NCBI RefSeq assembly: GCF_017809215.1
Contig: NZ_CP065424.1
Span: 3,132,001-3,196,000 of the forward strand
DNA: 64,000 bases
Origin: Heyndrickxia oleronia
Lineage (GTDB): Bacteria; Bacillota; Bacilli; Bacillales; Bacillaceae_C
Direction of reading: 5' to 3'
Shown here: piece after piece, positions 1-9,177 of the stretch
Numbering within the stretch: position 1 is the first letter of the stretch
Layout of the letters: each line of letters opens with the position of its first letter
The notes under the pieces: model-generated
Databases searched by the model: none
What the model saw: only the letters and a program-made list of their open reading frames with translations
Told to the model about the DNA's origin: nothing
Program-made: the position numbers and the translations under genes

Positions 1-26
1 TCTTCAGTAGCTTCTTTGTATAACAT
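1..26 (-). CDS. 5' end of an unidentified gene downstream of cheD (partial)
   Basis: An ATG at 26-24 follows a strong ribosome binding site (GGAGGGAG, 6 to 7 bases upstream) and opens a frame that runs off the left edge. Only MLYKEATE is visible. In B. subtilis the gene after cheD is sigD (motility sigma factor), so sigD is the positional guess. Eight residues cannot confirm it, and they do not obviously match the SigD N-terminus I remember. The gene is separated from cheD by 335 bases, unlike the tight cheD-sigD junction of B. subtilis. Confidence 0.5.
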
Positions 27-361
27 TGTTCTCCCTCCTCGAGTTTCTTTTATTTCATAATGGAGCCGATTCTTATCTTTAGCAATTATCAAGAAGACAA
101 TAGAAATCTACTTATAAATGATCAAAAAAAAGGCTGTTTTCGTATGGTTTTTGCTTTTTACACCTAATAAAGAATATTGGTTCTCTTTAAGTTTGTAGTT
201 CTTTTCTCAAAGGAATGAAGGACTCGTCGATCTTCAACCTATTTTTATTAGTTAAAACATTATCTAATAGCAACTATGTTTGAGAAAAGAACAAAAAAAA
301 CAATTTGGAATAATTCCAATAGCCTTTTGCAAATATCATCCTTTTTTCATACGTTTATATA
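27..361. other. 335-base gap between cheD and the next gene
   Basis: I see no coding frame here. The gap holds a weak hairpin just after cheD (TTGGAA/TTCCAA around 309-323, followed on the minus strand by a run of eight T), which could be a leaky terminator. It also holds an inverted-repeat element at 198-292 and an AT-rich stretch leading to the ribosome binding site of the partial gene at the left edge. It interrupts what is a continuous operon in B. subtilis. Confidence 0.6.
198..292. repeat. Dispersed repeat with 14-bp inverted ends, copy A
   Basis: The ends GTTCTTTTCTCAAA (198-211) and TTTGAGAAAAGAAC (279-292) are perfect inverted repeats. Read on the minus strand, the inside resembles the element at 47039-47118: both have CTTTTCTCAAACA at one end, TAAAAATA in the middle, and CGAC, TCCTT, ATTCC and TGAGAAAAGA in the same order towards the other end. 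The two copies have different lengths (95 and 80 bases) and opposite orientation. No coding capacity is visible. A small non-autonomous repeat is my inference. Confidence 0.55.
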
Positions 362-853
362 TTAAATATCTTTTGTACCTTTATTAACTGTTCTAATTTG
401 CAATAAACAGGTAGATGGATCGAATTCAATCGTCCGCCCACTATTACCACCAGTATCCTCAGCAACAATACGAATATTTTCCTTTAATAACGCCAGTTTT
501 ACTGCTTCAACGTTTCTTGGACCAATTCTCATCATCTCATTCTGAGAAGAAAAGGAGAACATTTCTGCACCACCAGCTATTTTCGCTTTTAATTTATGCG
601 CTCTAGAACCTTCCATTACTAGTTTTGATAAAAGCTCTTTTATTGCTGTATCAGCAAATTTTGCTTTATTTATAGTTGTAGGATCCTTTGCAATGCTTGA
701 ATCTGGTAACATCACATGAGCTAATCCAGCTAAACGTTGGGATTCATCATATAGGATGACACCGACACATGACCCTAAACCTGTTGTACGAATCGTGTAT
801 GGGGATCGAACAATATTTAAATCAGCAATCCCAACTTTAATGACGGTCTCCAT
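362..853 (-). CDS. cheD: Chemoreceptor glutamine deamidase CheD
   Basis: CheD deamidates specific glutamines of methyl-accepting chemoreceptors and, in the B. subtilis pathway, partners with the CheY-P phosphatase CheC as part of adaptation. The 163-residue protein has the family's usual length. The CheD signature is clear: the catalytic cysteine lies in GLGSCVGV (Cys29), the histidine in LAHVMLP (His46), and a conserved glycine-rich IAGGAEMF segment follows in the second half. It sits directly after cheC (2-base gap), as in other bacilli, and is the last chemotaxis gene of the fla/che operon in this window. It acts in the cytoplasm at the receptor arrays. Confidence 0.95.
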   Translation of the reverse strand: METVIKVGIADLNIVRSPYTIRTTGLGSCVGVILYDESQRLAGLAHVMLPDSSIAKDPTTINKAKFADTAIKELLSKLVMEGSRAHKLKAKIAGGAEMFSFSSQNEMMRIGPRNVEAVKLALLKENIRIVAEDTGGNSGRTIEFDPSTCLLQIRTVNKGTKDI

Positions 854-855
854 TG

Positions 856-1482
856 TTATTCCACTCCCAGCGCTTTAAAAATAATTTGGAAAGAATCTGG
901 ATTTGGGAGTAGAAAAAAGTGCCCATTTACACTTGACAATGTATCTGCTTCATATAGGGCCGTATCTATGACAATGGCATAATCACTTACTTGTGATACC
1001 TCTAATAATCCATAACTAATAATTGCTCCAAACATGTCAACACTAAGAGCAGGTACAGAAGGATATAAGTCTAAATTTGTAAAGTCTGATAATGCAGTTA
1101 AATAAGATCCTGCCATAATATTTCCAAGCTCGTGAGCAGCTGAAATTCCTAAATCATTTTGGAAATCTGCAAGAAATGAAAAAGATTGATCACCGGTCAT
1201 TTTTCTAATAAACCGTTCACCTTGCTCAATAGGGAGGATAAAAAACATATTTCCATTTGCATCCCCTTCAATCTTTAAAAAGACACTAACAACTACATTT
1301 TCCGATCCACCAGCAAGCTCCGTTATTTCATGAAAAGGTACAATTCGCACATTTGGAACATTCATTTCAATTTTCTTATTAAGAAGGGTAGAAAGAGCAG
1401 TTGCGGCATTCCCTGCTCCAATATTCCCTATCTCTTTCAAAATATCCAAATGAATCGTTGTAAACCCATTATCTATAGACAT
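856..1482 (-). CDS. cheC: CheY-P phosphatase CheC
   Basis: CheC dephosphorylates CheY-P and binds CheD, linking motor output to receptor adaptation. The protein is 208 residues and carries two copies of the CheC helix pattern with the E-x-x-N catalytic pair: LKEIGNIGAGNAATALSTLL near the N-terminus and AHELGNIMAGSYLTALSDF in the middle. I place the start at the ATG at 1482, because AGGAG lies 8 bases upstream; a TTG one codon earlier is possible. The gene lies between cheW and cheD with very short gaps, so it is co-transcribed and probably translationally coupled. Confidence 0.95.
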   Translation of the reverse strand: MSIDNGFTTIHLDILKEIGNIGAGNAATALSTLLNKKIEMNVPNVRIVPFHEITELAGGSENVVVSVFLKIEGDANGNMFFILPIEQGERFIRKMTGDQSFSFLADFQNDLGISAAHELGNIMAGSYLTALSDFTNLDLYPSVPALSVDMFGAIISYGLLEVSQVSDYAIVIDTALYEADTLSSVNGHFFLLPNPDSFQIIFKALGVE

Positions 1483-1493
1483 CAATATTTCTC

Positions 1494-1940
1494 CTATTTA
1501 AGTGGACTAAGCACTTGTTCTAAATTTATTAACAATAATAAGCGTTTGTCCACTTTGGCAACACCAGAAATAAATTCTGCTTTTGCCATGTCAACTATAT
1601 CTGGTTGTGGTTCAATAATATCTTTTGGTATATCAATCACATCATTGGCCGCATCTACTAATAATCCAACTTCCATTGTTTCCATTTGAACAATAATGAT
1701 CCTTGTGTCATCATTAGGTAATATTTTTCCAATTCCAAATCTCTTTTGTAAATCAATAATTGGCAATACGATCCCACGTAAATTTATAACACCTTTTACA
1801 AAGCTTTCAGTACGAGGAACCCTTGTAATATGTAATACTTTTTCAATCGCACGTACTTGCTGAACAGGAATAGCATATTCTTTATCTAATAAGCGAAATA
1901 CGATTAACTTCACATTTTCAGTTGCAATGACATCTGTCAT
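1494..1940 (-). CDS. cheW: Chemotaxis coupling protein CheW
   Basis: CheW couples chemoreceptors to the kinase CheA in membrane-attached arrays. The 148-residue product is a single CheW domain: it begins with VKLIVFRLLDKEYAIPVQQVRAI, then has the typical INLRGIVLPIIDLQKRF segment, and ends without extra domains. I choose the ATG at 1940 because GGAG lies 7 bases upstream; a GTG three codons earlier is in frame but has no spaced ribosome binding site. It follows cheA by 43 bases in the same direction, the standard fla/che order. Confidence 0.95.
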   Translation of the reverse strand: MTDVIATENVKLIVFRLLDKEYAIPVQQVRAIEKVLHITRVPRTESFVKGVINLRGIVLPIIDLQKRFGIGKILPNDDTRIIIVQMETMEVGLLVDAANDVIDIPKDIIEPQPDIVDMAKAEFISGVAKVDKRLLLLINLEQVLSPLK

Positions 1941-1983
1941 TTTTCCCACTCCAATCTTTCCTCCAAGGTAGATAAAATTCCTT

Positions 1984-4029
1984 TTATTTTATCAATGCAT
2001 TACAATCAATAATTAACGCTACTTGTCCGTCACCAAGGATCGTTGCACCTGAAATGGCAAAAACATTAGTTAAGTAATTTCCTAATGACTTCAACACAAT
2101 TTCCTGTTGACCAATGAACGAATCAACGACTAAAGCAGCCATTTTATTCCCTTTTCTAACAATAACTACTGAATGATACTCATCTTCATCCGATGTATTC
2201 GGAACACTAAAGACATCCTTAAGAAATACTAATGGAACGATATTTCCTCTAAAGTCAATGACCTTTTGATTATGTGCATTTAAAATATCAGTTTGTTTTA
2301 TGATGGCTGTTTCTATAATTGATGAAAGTGGAACGGCATATTTTTCGTCACCAACTTCTACCAACATAACTGAAATAATTGATAATGTTAATGGCAGTTG
2401 AATAATGAATACGGATCCATCGCCTTCAGATGAATCGATATTGATCGTTCCACCTAAGGATTCGATCGTTGCTTTAACTACATCTAATCCAACACCTCTA
2501 CCAGAAATATCAGAGATCGTTTCAGCAGTAGAAAATCCAGATGCTAGAATTAATTCGAACACTTGTTTATCAGTTAGCGCAGCAGCTTCTTCTTCAGACA
2601 GAATTCCTTTTGATAAGGCTTTATTTAACACTTTTTCACGATTGATTCCAGCACCATCATCTTCTATTTCAATAAATACATGATTTCCACTATGATATGC
2701 TTTTAATTTAATCGTTCCTTCTTCAGGTTTTCCTTGTTGTATACGTTTTTCGGGCATTTCAATTCCATGATCGATAGCATTTCGCAATAAGTGTACAAGT
2801 GGGTCACCTATTTCATCAATTACTGTACGATCTAGTTCCGTTTCAGCACCAATAACCTCTAAATTGATCTTTTTATTTAAATCTCGTGCAAGCTGTCTCA
2901 CCATTCTAGGGAATCGATTAAAGACAGTTTCAACTGGAACCATTCTCATATTCAGGATAATATTTTGAAGATCACTTGAAATACGTGTCATTCTTTCCAC
3001 TGTCTCATCTAGCTCTGAATGCTTTAATTCCTTCGATATCTGCTCTAATCTACCACGATCGATAACTAGCTCTTCAAAAAGATTCATTAAAATATCTAAT
3101 CTTTCTATATTCACCCGTATCGTTTTGTTATGATTTGCGGAATTAGTAGATGACTGCTTTTCTTCTCCCTTTTTCTGAGGAGTTTTTTCTTTTACCTTGT
3201 TAATAGGTTGATTTGTTTGCTCTTCCTTAAGTTCTTGCACTGTCTTACCATGGAATCGCTCGACATCTTTTATTTCTACTATTTGGACATTTTCAATTTC
3301 AGAAACCTTCATCACTTTCTTTTTAATTTCATCAGCTGACTCTTGTGTAATTAAAGTAACTGTAAATTCACTATCAAATTGTTCTGCCTCTAATTGATCA
3401 ACAGACGGAGTGGAATTAATAATTTCACCCGATTTTTCTAGAACTTCAAAAGTCATAAATACTCGTGCAGCTTTCAATAGGCAGTCACTTCTTAATGAAA
3501 TTGACAATTCTAAACAATTGAAACCTTGTTCAAGTGATTGCTTAATAATGGTTTGCTCATATTGATCATAACTATTTTTTAGGTCTTCCTTAACAACTTC
3601 TACTGTAGCAGCAACTTCCTGTTGTGCTGATGATTGAATGATAGGTGATTCTCCTGTTTCGATGATATGGAGCTTCTCAATTACTTCTGTTACATCTTTT
3701 TTTCCATCACCACCACTGGCAATCGATTCAACCATCGTTTCAAGATCATCAACTGCTAAAAAGACAACGTCTAAAATTTCTGGAGATACAGAAATTTTTT
3801 CATTACGAATTGCATCAAGAACGTTCTCCATCTTGTGGGTTAAGTTGGCTAAATCTTCAAACCCCATTGTTGCAGACATTCCCTTTAAAGTGTGTGCTGA
3901 ACGAAAAATTTCATTGACAATAGATAAATCATGCGGATTTTTTTCCAATAGTAATAACTGTTCATTACAGGATTGTAAATGTTCCTTACTTTCCTCGATA
4001 AAAATCTCTAAATATTGACCCATTTCCAT
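1984..4029 (-). CDS. cheA: Chemotaxis histidine kinase CheA
   Basis: CheA autophosphorylates in response to receptor signals and passes the phosphate to CheY and CheB. Starting at the ATG at 4029 (AAGGGTG 9 bases upstream) the protein is 681 residues, close to the family norm. Domains in order: an Hpt domain with the phosphorylated histidine in FRSAHTLKG (about residue 46), a CheY/CheB-binding region, a charged lysine- and glutamate-rich linker near 275-300, a dimerisation domain, an HATPase domain with HLLRNAIDHGIE (N box) and DDGAGI/GRGVGLDVV (G boxes), and a C-terminal CheW-like domain. A GTG four codons upstream is an alternative start. It lies between cheB and cheW. Confidence 0.97.
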   Translation of the reverse strand: MEMGQYLEIFIEESKEHLQSCNEQLLLLEKNPHDLSIVNEIFRSAHTLKGMSATMGFEDLANLTHKMENVLDAIRNEKISVSPEILDVVFLAVDDLETMVESIASGGDGKKDVTEVIEKLHIIETGESPIIQSSAQQEVAATVEVVKEDLKNSYDQYEQTIIKQSLEQGFNCLELSISLRSDCLLKAARVFMTFEVLEKSGEIINSTPSVDQLEAEQFDSEFTVTLITQESADEIKKKVMKVSEIENVQIVEIKDVERFHGKTVQELKEEQTNQPINKVKEKTPQKKGEEKQSSTNSANHNKTIRVNIERLDILMNLFEELVIDRGRLEQISKELKHSELDETVERMTRISSDLQNIILNMRMVPVETVFNRFPRMVRQLARDLNKKINLEVIGAETELDRTVIDEIGDPLVHLLRNAIDHGIEMPEKRIQQGKPEEGTIKLKAYHSGNHVFIEIEDDGAGINREKVLNKALSKGILSEEEAAALTDKQVFELILASGFSTAETISDISGRGVGLDVVKATIESLGGTINIDSSEGDGSVFIIQLPLTLSIISVMLVEVGDEKYAVPLSSIIETAIIKQTDILNAHNQKVIDFRGNIVPLVFLKDVFSVPNTSDEDEYHSVVIVRKGNKMAALVVDSFIGQQEIVLKSLGNYLTNVFAISGATILGDGQVALIIDCNALIK

Positions 4030-4045
4030 GTGATCCCACACCCTT

Positions 4046-5122
4046 CTACAACATGTACTTCATGATTGTATTTGATATTTGTTCAAGATCTTTAATTTCA
4101 TCTACTAAATTCGTGGCAATTGCTGATTTCGGCATTCCGAAAACAATACAACTATTCTCTGATTCTGCAATTGCCTTAACATTTCCATTATTCTTTAATT
4201 CTATCAAACCTTTTGAACCATCAGAACCCATTCCTGTCAATATTACTGCTATTTTATCGTATTCAGATAGTTTACTAACTGACTGAAACATAAAGTCAAC
4301 AGAAGGTCGATGTCCTTTTATCGGTGGTGAATGATCTAAAGATATAGAAACTTTAGAACCATGCTTATTTAACTGAATATGGTCATTTCCCGGGGCAATA
4401 TAAGCCACTCCATCCTCTAATATATCCCCGTCTTCTGCTTCTTTTACCTTTATATTACTCATTGAATTTAGACGATTAGCAAGCGATTTTGTAAATCCTG
4501 CAGGCATATGTTGGACGATAAGAATTGGTGCTTTAATGGATTCTGGCAGATTCGTTATAACCTCTTGTAATGCCCTTGGGCCCCCCGTGGAGGAACCAAT
4601 ACAAATTAGCTTTTTCCTACTTTGATTCCAAGAATTATGATTTGGAACTAAAATTGATTCAACGGGATTCTTATTCAATTTAGTTTGGACTAACGGTCTG
4701 CAAACCTTATCCATGTTCACTTGACTTGCATGTTTTACTTTTTGGATTAATTCTTCTTTTACTTTGATTAAGTCTAGTGAAATGGGGCCAGACGGTTTAG
4801 TAACAAAATCAATTGCACCGTTTTGCATAGCAATAATTGTATTTTCAGCACCAATTTTCGTTGTACTCGATAGCATGATAATTGGAGTTGGCGTTTGTTT
4901 ATTAATAATGGTTAAAGCATCAAGACCATTCATCTTAGGCATTTCAATGTCCATGGTGATGACGTCTGGTCGTAATTTATTTACTTTTTCAATTGCTTCA
5001 ATTCCATTACGCGCAGTTCCAATCACTTCAATAGACGGTTCCTCTTGTAAAAAATCAACGATTAATTTCCTCATAAATGCAGAATCGTCAACAACAAGTA
5101 CTTGAATCGTTTTCATCATCAT
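4046..5122 (-). CDS. cheB: Protein-glutamate methylesterase/response regulator CheB
   Basis: CheB removes methyl groups from chemoreceptor glutamates for adaptation. It has a receiver domain (residues 1-120, phosphorylated Asp58 in ITMDIEMP, Lys109 in FVTKP), a linker, and a C-terminal methylesterase domain with Ser178 in GSSTGG, His205 in VQHMPAGF and the late Asp in LTGMGSDGSKG. The protein is 358 residues, the usual length. The first three codons are all ATG, so the exact start within these is uncertain. It follows flhG by two bases and precedes cheA in the same operon. Its close spacing suggests coupled translation. Confidence 0.96.
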   Translation of the reverse strand: MMMKTIQVLVVDDSAFMRKLIVDFLQEEPSIEVIGTARNGIEAIEKVNKLRPDVITMDIEMPKMNGLDALTIINKQTPTPIIMLSSTTKIGAENTIIAMQNGAIDFVTKPSGPISLDLIKVKEELIQKVKHASQVNMDKVCRPLVQTKLNKNPVESILVPNHNSWNQSRKKLICIGSSTGGPRALQEVITNLPESIKAPILIVQHMPAGFTKSLANRLNSMSNIKVKEAEDGDILEDGVAYIAPGNDHIQLNKHGSKVSISLDHSPPIKGHRPSVDFMFQSVSKLSEYDKIAVILTGMGSDGSKGLIELKNNGNVKAIAESENSCIVFGMPKSAIATNLVDEIKDLEQISNTIMKYML

Positions 5123-5124
5123 CC

Positions 5125-5991
5125 CTACCTTTCAAAGAAGCTCCGCAATTTACGTATAAATGGATTAGATTGTGATGAATGCATTGCAAGTTTTGCTTCA
5201 CCTAAATATGTTTGTATAATTTTTTCTAGATATTCTGTTATTGATGAACGAGGAAACTCTGATAAGAACGGAACCTGTCTAATGACAGACTTTCGTACAT
5301 GAGAATCCTCGGGCAATACCCCAAGAATAAGAATCTCTTTATTTAGAAACTTTTTCATTGCTATTTGCAATCGTTCAAGTGTTTGGAAGCCTTCCTTTTC
5401 TCTTTCACTACGGTTGCAAATCAAAAATAGCCGATGATCCGCTTCTACTTCATTTAGAACAATATACTTCATCATCGAGTAAGCATCAGTTATGGCAGTC
5501 GGTTCAGGTGTAGTAATAACGAAAATGTCATCAACTGATAATAAGATTTGAATATTTGCTTTTGTCGCTCCAGCTCCCATATCAAAAATAATATAATCAT
5601 AGATATATTGAAGCTCTTCAAGTTCAGATAATAATCGATCAATTGCTTCTCGATTAAGCTCTACGATATTATCAAAGCCATTTCCAGCGGAAATATACGA
5701 TATCTGGTTCGGTGCTGTAAAAATAATATCTTGGATTGGAATTTGTTGTTCGAGAAAATCTGAAATCGTATATTTTGAATCTACACCTAAAAGTACATTG
5801 ACATTACCCATACCGATATCAAAGTCAAAAATTAAAACTTTTTTCCCTCTTTTAGACAAAGAAATGGCAGTATTGACAGAGATATTAGTTTTTCCAACGC
5901 CACCTTTCCCGCTAACAACTGCAATTGTTCTTGCTGTTACCGAGTGCTTTTTCTTCAACATTTTCCGTAAATTTTCTGCTTGATCCATCAT
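5125..5991 (-). CDS. flhG: Flagellar number regulator FlhG (YlxH), MinD-like ATPase
   Basis: FlhG is a MinD/ParA-type ATPase that works with the SRP-like GTPase FlhF to set the number and placement of flagella, and delivers C-ring components in bacilli. The 288-residue product has the deviant Walker A motif GKGGVGKT at residues 28-35, the FDFDIGMGN segment, and YDYIIFDMGAGAT as the Walker B/switch region. The positively charged N-terminus (LRKMLKKKHS) fits the region through which FlhG stimulates FlhF. It overlaps the end of flhF by 4 bases and is followed by cheB, the B. subtilis order. Confidence 0.94.
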   Translation of the reverse strand: MMDQAENLRKMLKKKHSVTARTIAVVSGKGGVGKTNISVNTAISLSKRGKKVLIFDFDIGMGNVNVLLGVDSKYTISDFLEQQIPIQDIIFTAPNQISYISAGNGFDNIVELNREAIDRLLSELEELQYIYDYIIFDMGAGATKANIQILLSVDDIFVITTPEPTAITDAYSMMKYIVLNEVEADHRLFLICNRSEREKEGFQTLERLQIAMKKFLNKEILILGVLPEDSHVRKSVIRQVPFLSEFPRSSITEYLEKIIQTYLGEAKLAMHSSQSNPFIRKLRSFFER

Positions 5992-7118
5992 TGGTCGATA
6001 CCTTCAAATATATGCTTAATAATGGCTTGTGAACTTCCTACTTCAACATCATCTGGGACATCTTGTCCATAGGTTAAATAGGCAACCCCTTTTTTATTTT
6101 GAACCATTATATTAACAATTGTTCCATAAGTTGAGGTCTCATCCAGCTTAGTGAAAATAAATTTATCTATAGATAGTATTTCAAAGTTTTTAATAATCTC
6201 CTGGATATCCCTTTCTTTCATTGTCATTGAAATAGTAAGAAATGTTTCAATATCTTGCTTAAAATCGATGAGATTTTGAAGTTCCTCAATATATTTCATT
6301 TCTCTATAATTTCTTCCTGCAGTATCGATAAAAACATGGTCATAATCCTCATATTTTTTTACCGCTTTTTGAAAATCTTCTAATTTATAAACAACTTCCA
6401 CGGGGACATTTAACAAATTAGCATATGTCTTTAATTGCTCAATTGCAGCAATTCGATATGTATCCGTCGTGATAAATGCTATTTTTTTTCGGTTATTAAT
6501 CACTTCACCAGCTGCAATTTTTGCAAGAGTAGTCGTTTTTCCTACTCCTGTAGGTCCTACCAAATTAATATATTTTTTCCTAACATTGCTTCCCCCATTG
6601 TCATATTGTGAGAGAATATCTGTAAAATGTTTCTTCGCCCATTCGGAAATTTCCTGTTCTGAAGGGTCGACCTGTGAACTTCTCCATTGCTTGAGAAGCT
6701 CCTCCCCTAAAGAATGGATAATATTCATATTTAAATCTTGACTATATAATTTTTCACAGAAAATTTGAATGGGTTCAGGATAATTTTGCATTTGAATTGG
6801 CTGGTTAATCGTAATATCTTGAACCATCCGTTTTATTTCATTAATTTCTTCATGTAAATTTTTATTTGACTCCAAAGACTTTTGACTAGGGTGTTGAGGG
6901 AGTTGCTCCCTCTTCTTTTCTTTAACAAATACCGTACTAGGTTTTCTTTCCATATCTAATGCAGCTATCACTTCTAGTTTTTTCTTTTTAAATAAACCAA
7001 GCCAGCCGCCAGTATGTGTCACCTTAGAATTGAGAATAACTGCTTCATCCCCTAAGTCCTGACGAATTTGTTTCATGGCTTCAGCCATGTTCTGAGCGAC
7101 ATATTTTTTTACCTTCAT
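5988..7118 (-). CDS. flhF: Flagellar biosynthesis GTPase FlhF
   Basis: FlhF is an SRP-family GTPase that marks the site of flagellar assembly at the membrane. The 376-residue protein begins with the FlhF B domain (MKVKKYVAQNMAEAMKQIRQ), passes through a basic, lysine-rich stretch (residues 40-80), and ends with an NG GTPase domain. The P-loop GPTGVGKT is at 188-195, with DTAGRNYRE and TKLDET further on. It overlaps flhA upstream and flhG downstream by 4 bases each, so the three are likely translationally coupled. Confidence 0.96.
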   Translation of the reverse strand: MKVKKYVAQNMAEAMKQIRQDLGDEAVILNSKVTHTGGWLGLFKKKKLEVIAALDMERKPSTVFVKEKKREQLPQHPSQKSLESNKNLHEEINEIKRMVQDITINQPIQMQNYPEPIQIFCEKLYSQDLNMNIIHSLGEELLKQWRSSQVDPSEQEISEWAKKHFTDILSQYDNGGSNVRKKYINLVGPTGVGKTTTLAKIAAGEVINNRKKIAFITTDTYRIAAIEQLKTYANLLNVPVEVVYKLEDFQKAVKKYEDYDHVFIDTAGRNYREMKYIEELQNLIDFKQDIETFLTISMTMKERDIQEIIKNFEILSIDKFIFTKLDETSTYGTIVNIMVQNKKGVAYLTYGQDVPDDVEVGSSQAIIKHIFEGIDQ

Positions 7119-9151
7119 TCTACATTCACCACCCCAATACTTTGGACTTCAACATTTGCTTCCAATTCATTGTAGGATAAAACCGGAACACGTGGAAAAT
7201 ACCGCTCTGTCATTTGGCGAACATACATCCTTACTGCAGGTGAACATAAAATTATCGGCGTTTGACCGATTAATGATAATTGCTCAACTTGATTCGCGAC
7301 TGCTTCAAGAATTGCCTGGGAATCATTCGGATCAATTGATAAATAATTCCCATGCTCAGTTTGTTGAACACCATCCGCTATCATTTTTTCAATTTTTCCA
7401 GAAACCGTTACTACTTTTAGAACATTTCCTTCTTCAAGAAATTGATTCGTAATTTGTCGGGCTAAAGCCTGACGAACATATTCCGTTAACAGGTCTGTAT
7501 CAGTAGACATTTTTCCAAAGTCTGCTAACGTTTCGAAGATAATAGTTAAATTACGGATAGAAACATTTTCTTTTAAAAGTTTCGCAAGTACTTTTTGGAT
7601 ATCTCCTACTGAAAGTGGATTTGGTGTTACTTCCTCCACTAATATCGGGTACGATTCTTTCACGTGATCAATAAGCTGCTTTGTTTCCTGACGACCTAAT
7701 AATTCATAAGCATTCATACGTAAAATTTCTGTAATATGTGTGGAAACGACTGAAGGTGGATCAACCACCGTATACCCTAGAATCTCTGCTTGTTCTTTCA
7801 TTTCTTCGGTAATCCACTTCGCTGGTAATCCGAACGATGGTTCGACAGTATCAATTCCCTCAACTGAATCATCATCCATACCAGGACTCATGGCTAAATA
7901 GTGGTCAAGAAGAAGCTCACCTCTCCCCATTTCATTGCCTTTAATTTTCAATATATATTCATTTGGCTGCAATTGAATATTATCCCGAATTCGCACAACT
8001 GGAATAACTAAACCTAATTCTAAAGCAAGCTGCCGCCTAATCATGACTACCCGATCGAGTAGATCACCCCCCTGATTGGCATCAGCGAGAGGAATTAATC
8101 CATATCCGAATTCAAATTCGATCGGATCAATATTCAATAAATTAATCACACTCTCAGGACTCTTTAATTCTTCAGATTGAATTTCTTCTTCCATCTCTTG
8201 TAATTCTATATCATCCTTTTTTGGAATTTTCGATAACCGGTATGCACCAATAGCAAGAGCTGCAGCAATTGGGATCGTAACAATATCATTAATAGGTGTT
8301 GCAATTCCCAAAATAAATATAGTCGCCGCAGCAACATATAACATTTTTGGAAACGCAAAAAGCTGGGTCATCACATCCTGACCTAGGTTTCCATCCGATG
8401 CAGCACGCGTTACAACTATACCGGTTGCAGTTGATATGATTAACGCAGGTATTTGACTAACAATACCATCCCCAACTGTTAGGAGAGAAAACCTCATAGC
8501 TGCTTCAGAAATTGGTAGCCCTAACTGGGTCATCCCAATAATGATTCCAAAAATTAGATTGATTAGTACAATAATAATTCCGGCAATTGCATCCCCTTTT
8601 ACAAACTTACTCGCACCATCCATTGCTCCATAAAAATCTGATTCTCTACTTACCTTTGTCCGTCGATCTCTCGCTTCTTGTTCAGAAATCATCCCTGCAT
8701 TTAGATCTGCATCAATACTCATTTGTTTACCTGGCATCGCATCCAAAGTAAAACGTGCTGCTACTTCTGATACACGTTCAGATCCTTTTGTAATAACAAT
8801 AAAATTGATAATAATTAAAATTAAGAAGACAACAAGTCCTACGATTACATTCCCTCCAACTACGAATGTACCGAATGTTTCTACTACACCACCCGCTTCT
8901 CCTTTTGATAATATAGATCTAGTAGTCGATACGTTTAACCCAAGTCGAAACAAGGTTAAAATTAAAAGTAATGTAGGAAAAACAGAAAATTGCAATGGCT
9001 CGGTCATATTCATCGTTGTTAATAGAACGAGTAATGCAAGAGAAATATTTATGATAATTAGAAAACTTAATAGACCTGGCGGAAATGGTATGATCAACAT
9101 CGCGACGATTAATATAACACCTAGGATAACGGATAAATCTTTTGTTGACAT
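7115..9151 (-). CDS. flhA: Flagellar type III export gate protein FlhA
   Basis: FlhA forms the nonameric cytoplasmic ring and transmembrane part of the flagellar export gate, and docks substrate-chaperone complexes. The 678-residue product has about eight hydrophobic segments in the first 310 residues, including the highly conserved FHIPEP-family region around RFTLDAMPGKQMSIDADLN, followed by a large soluble domain (residues 330-678) ending in VLSYNELEANVEVQSIGVV. It follows flhB by 26 bases and overlaps flhF. No truncation is visible. Confidence 0.97.
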   Translation of the reverse strand: MSTKDLSVILGVILIVAMLIIPFPPGLLSFLIIINISLALLVLLTTMNMTEPLQFSVFPTLLLILTLFRLGLNVSTTRSILSKGEAGGVVETFGTFVVGGNVIVGLVVFLILIIINFIVITKGSERVSEVAARFTLDAMPGKQMSIDADLNAGMISEQEARDRRTKVSRESDFYGAMDGASKFVKGDAIAGIIIVLINLIFGIIIGMTQLGLPISEAAMRFSLLTVGDGIVSQIPALIISTATGIVVTRAASDGNLGQDVMTQLFAFPKMLYVAAATIFILGIATPINDIVTIPIAAALAIGAYRLSKIPKKDDIELQEMEEEIQSEELKSPESVINLLNIDPIEFEFGYGLIPLADANQGGDLLDRVVMIRRQLALELGLVIPVVRIRDNIQLQPNEYILKIKGNEMGRGELLLDHYLAMSPGMDDDSVEGIDTVEPSFGLPAKWITEEMKEQAEILGYTVVDPPSVVSTHITEILRMNAYELLGRQETKQLIDHVKESYPILVEEVTPNPLSVGDIQKVLAKLLKENVSIRNLTIIFETLADFGKMSTDTDLLTEYVRQALARQITNQFLEEGNVLKVVTVSGKIEKMIADGVQQTEHGNYLSIDPNDSQAILEAVANQVEQLSLIGQTPIILCSPAVRMYVRQMTERYFPRVPVLSYNELEANVEVQSIGVVNVE

Positions 9152-9177
9152 ACACTTTCTCTCCTAACATAAAAGCA

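Noticed and set aside
120..180. A terminator for the cheD transcript in the AAAGGCTGTTTT region
   Set aside because: There are T and A runs on both sides but no hairpin; the short stem at 309-323 is the better, though weak, candidate.
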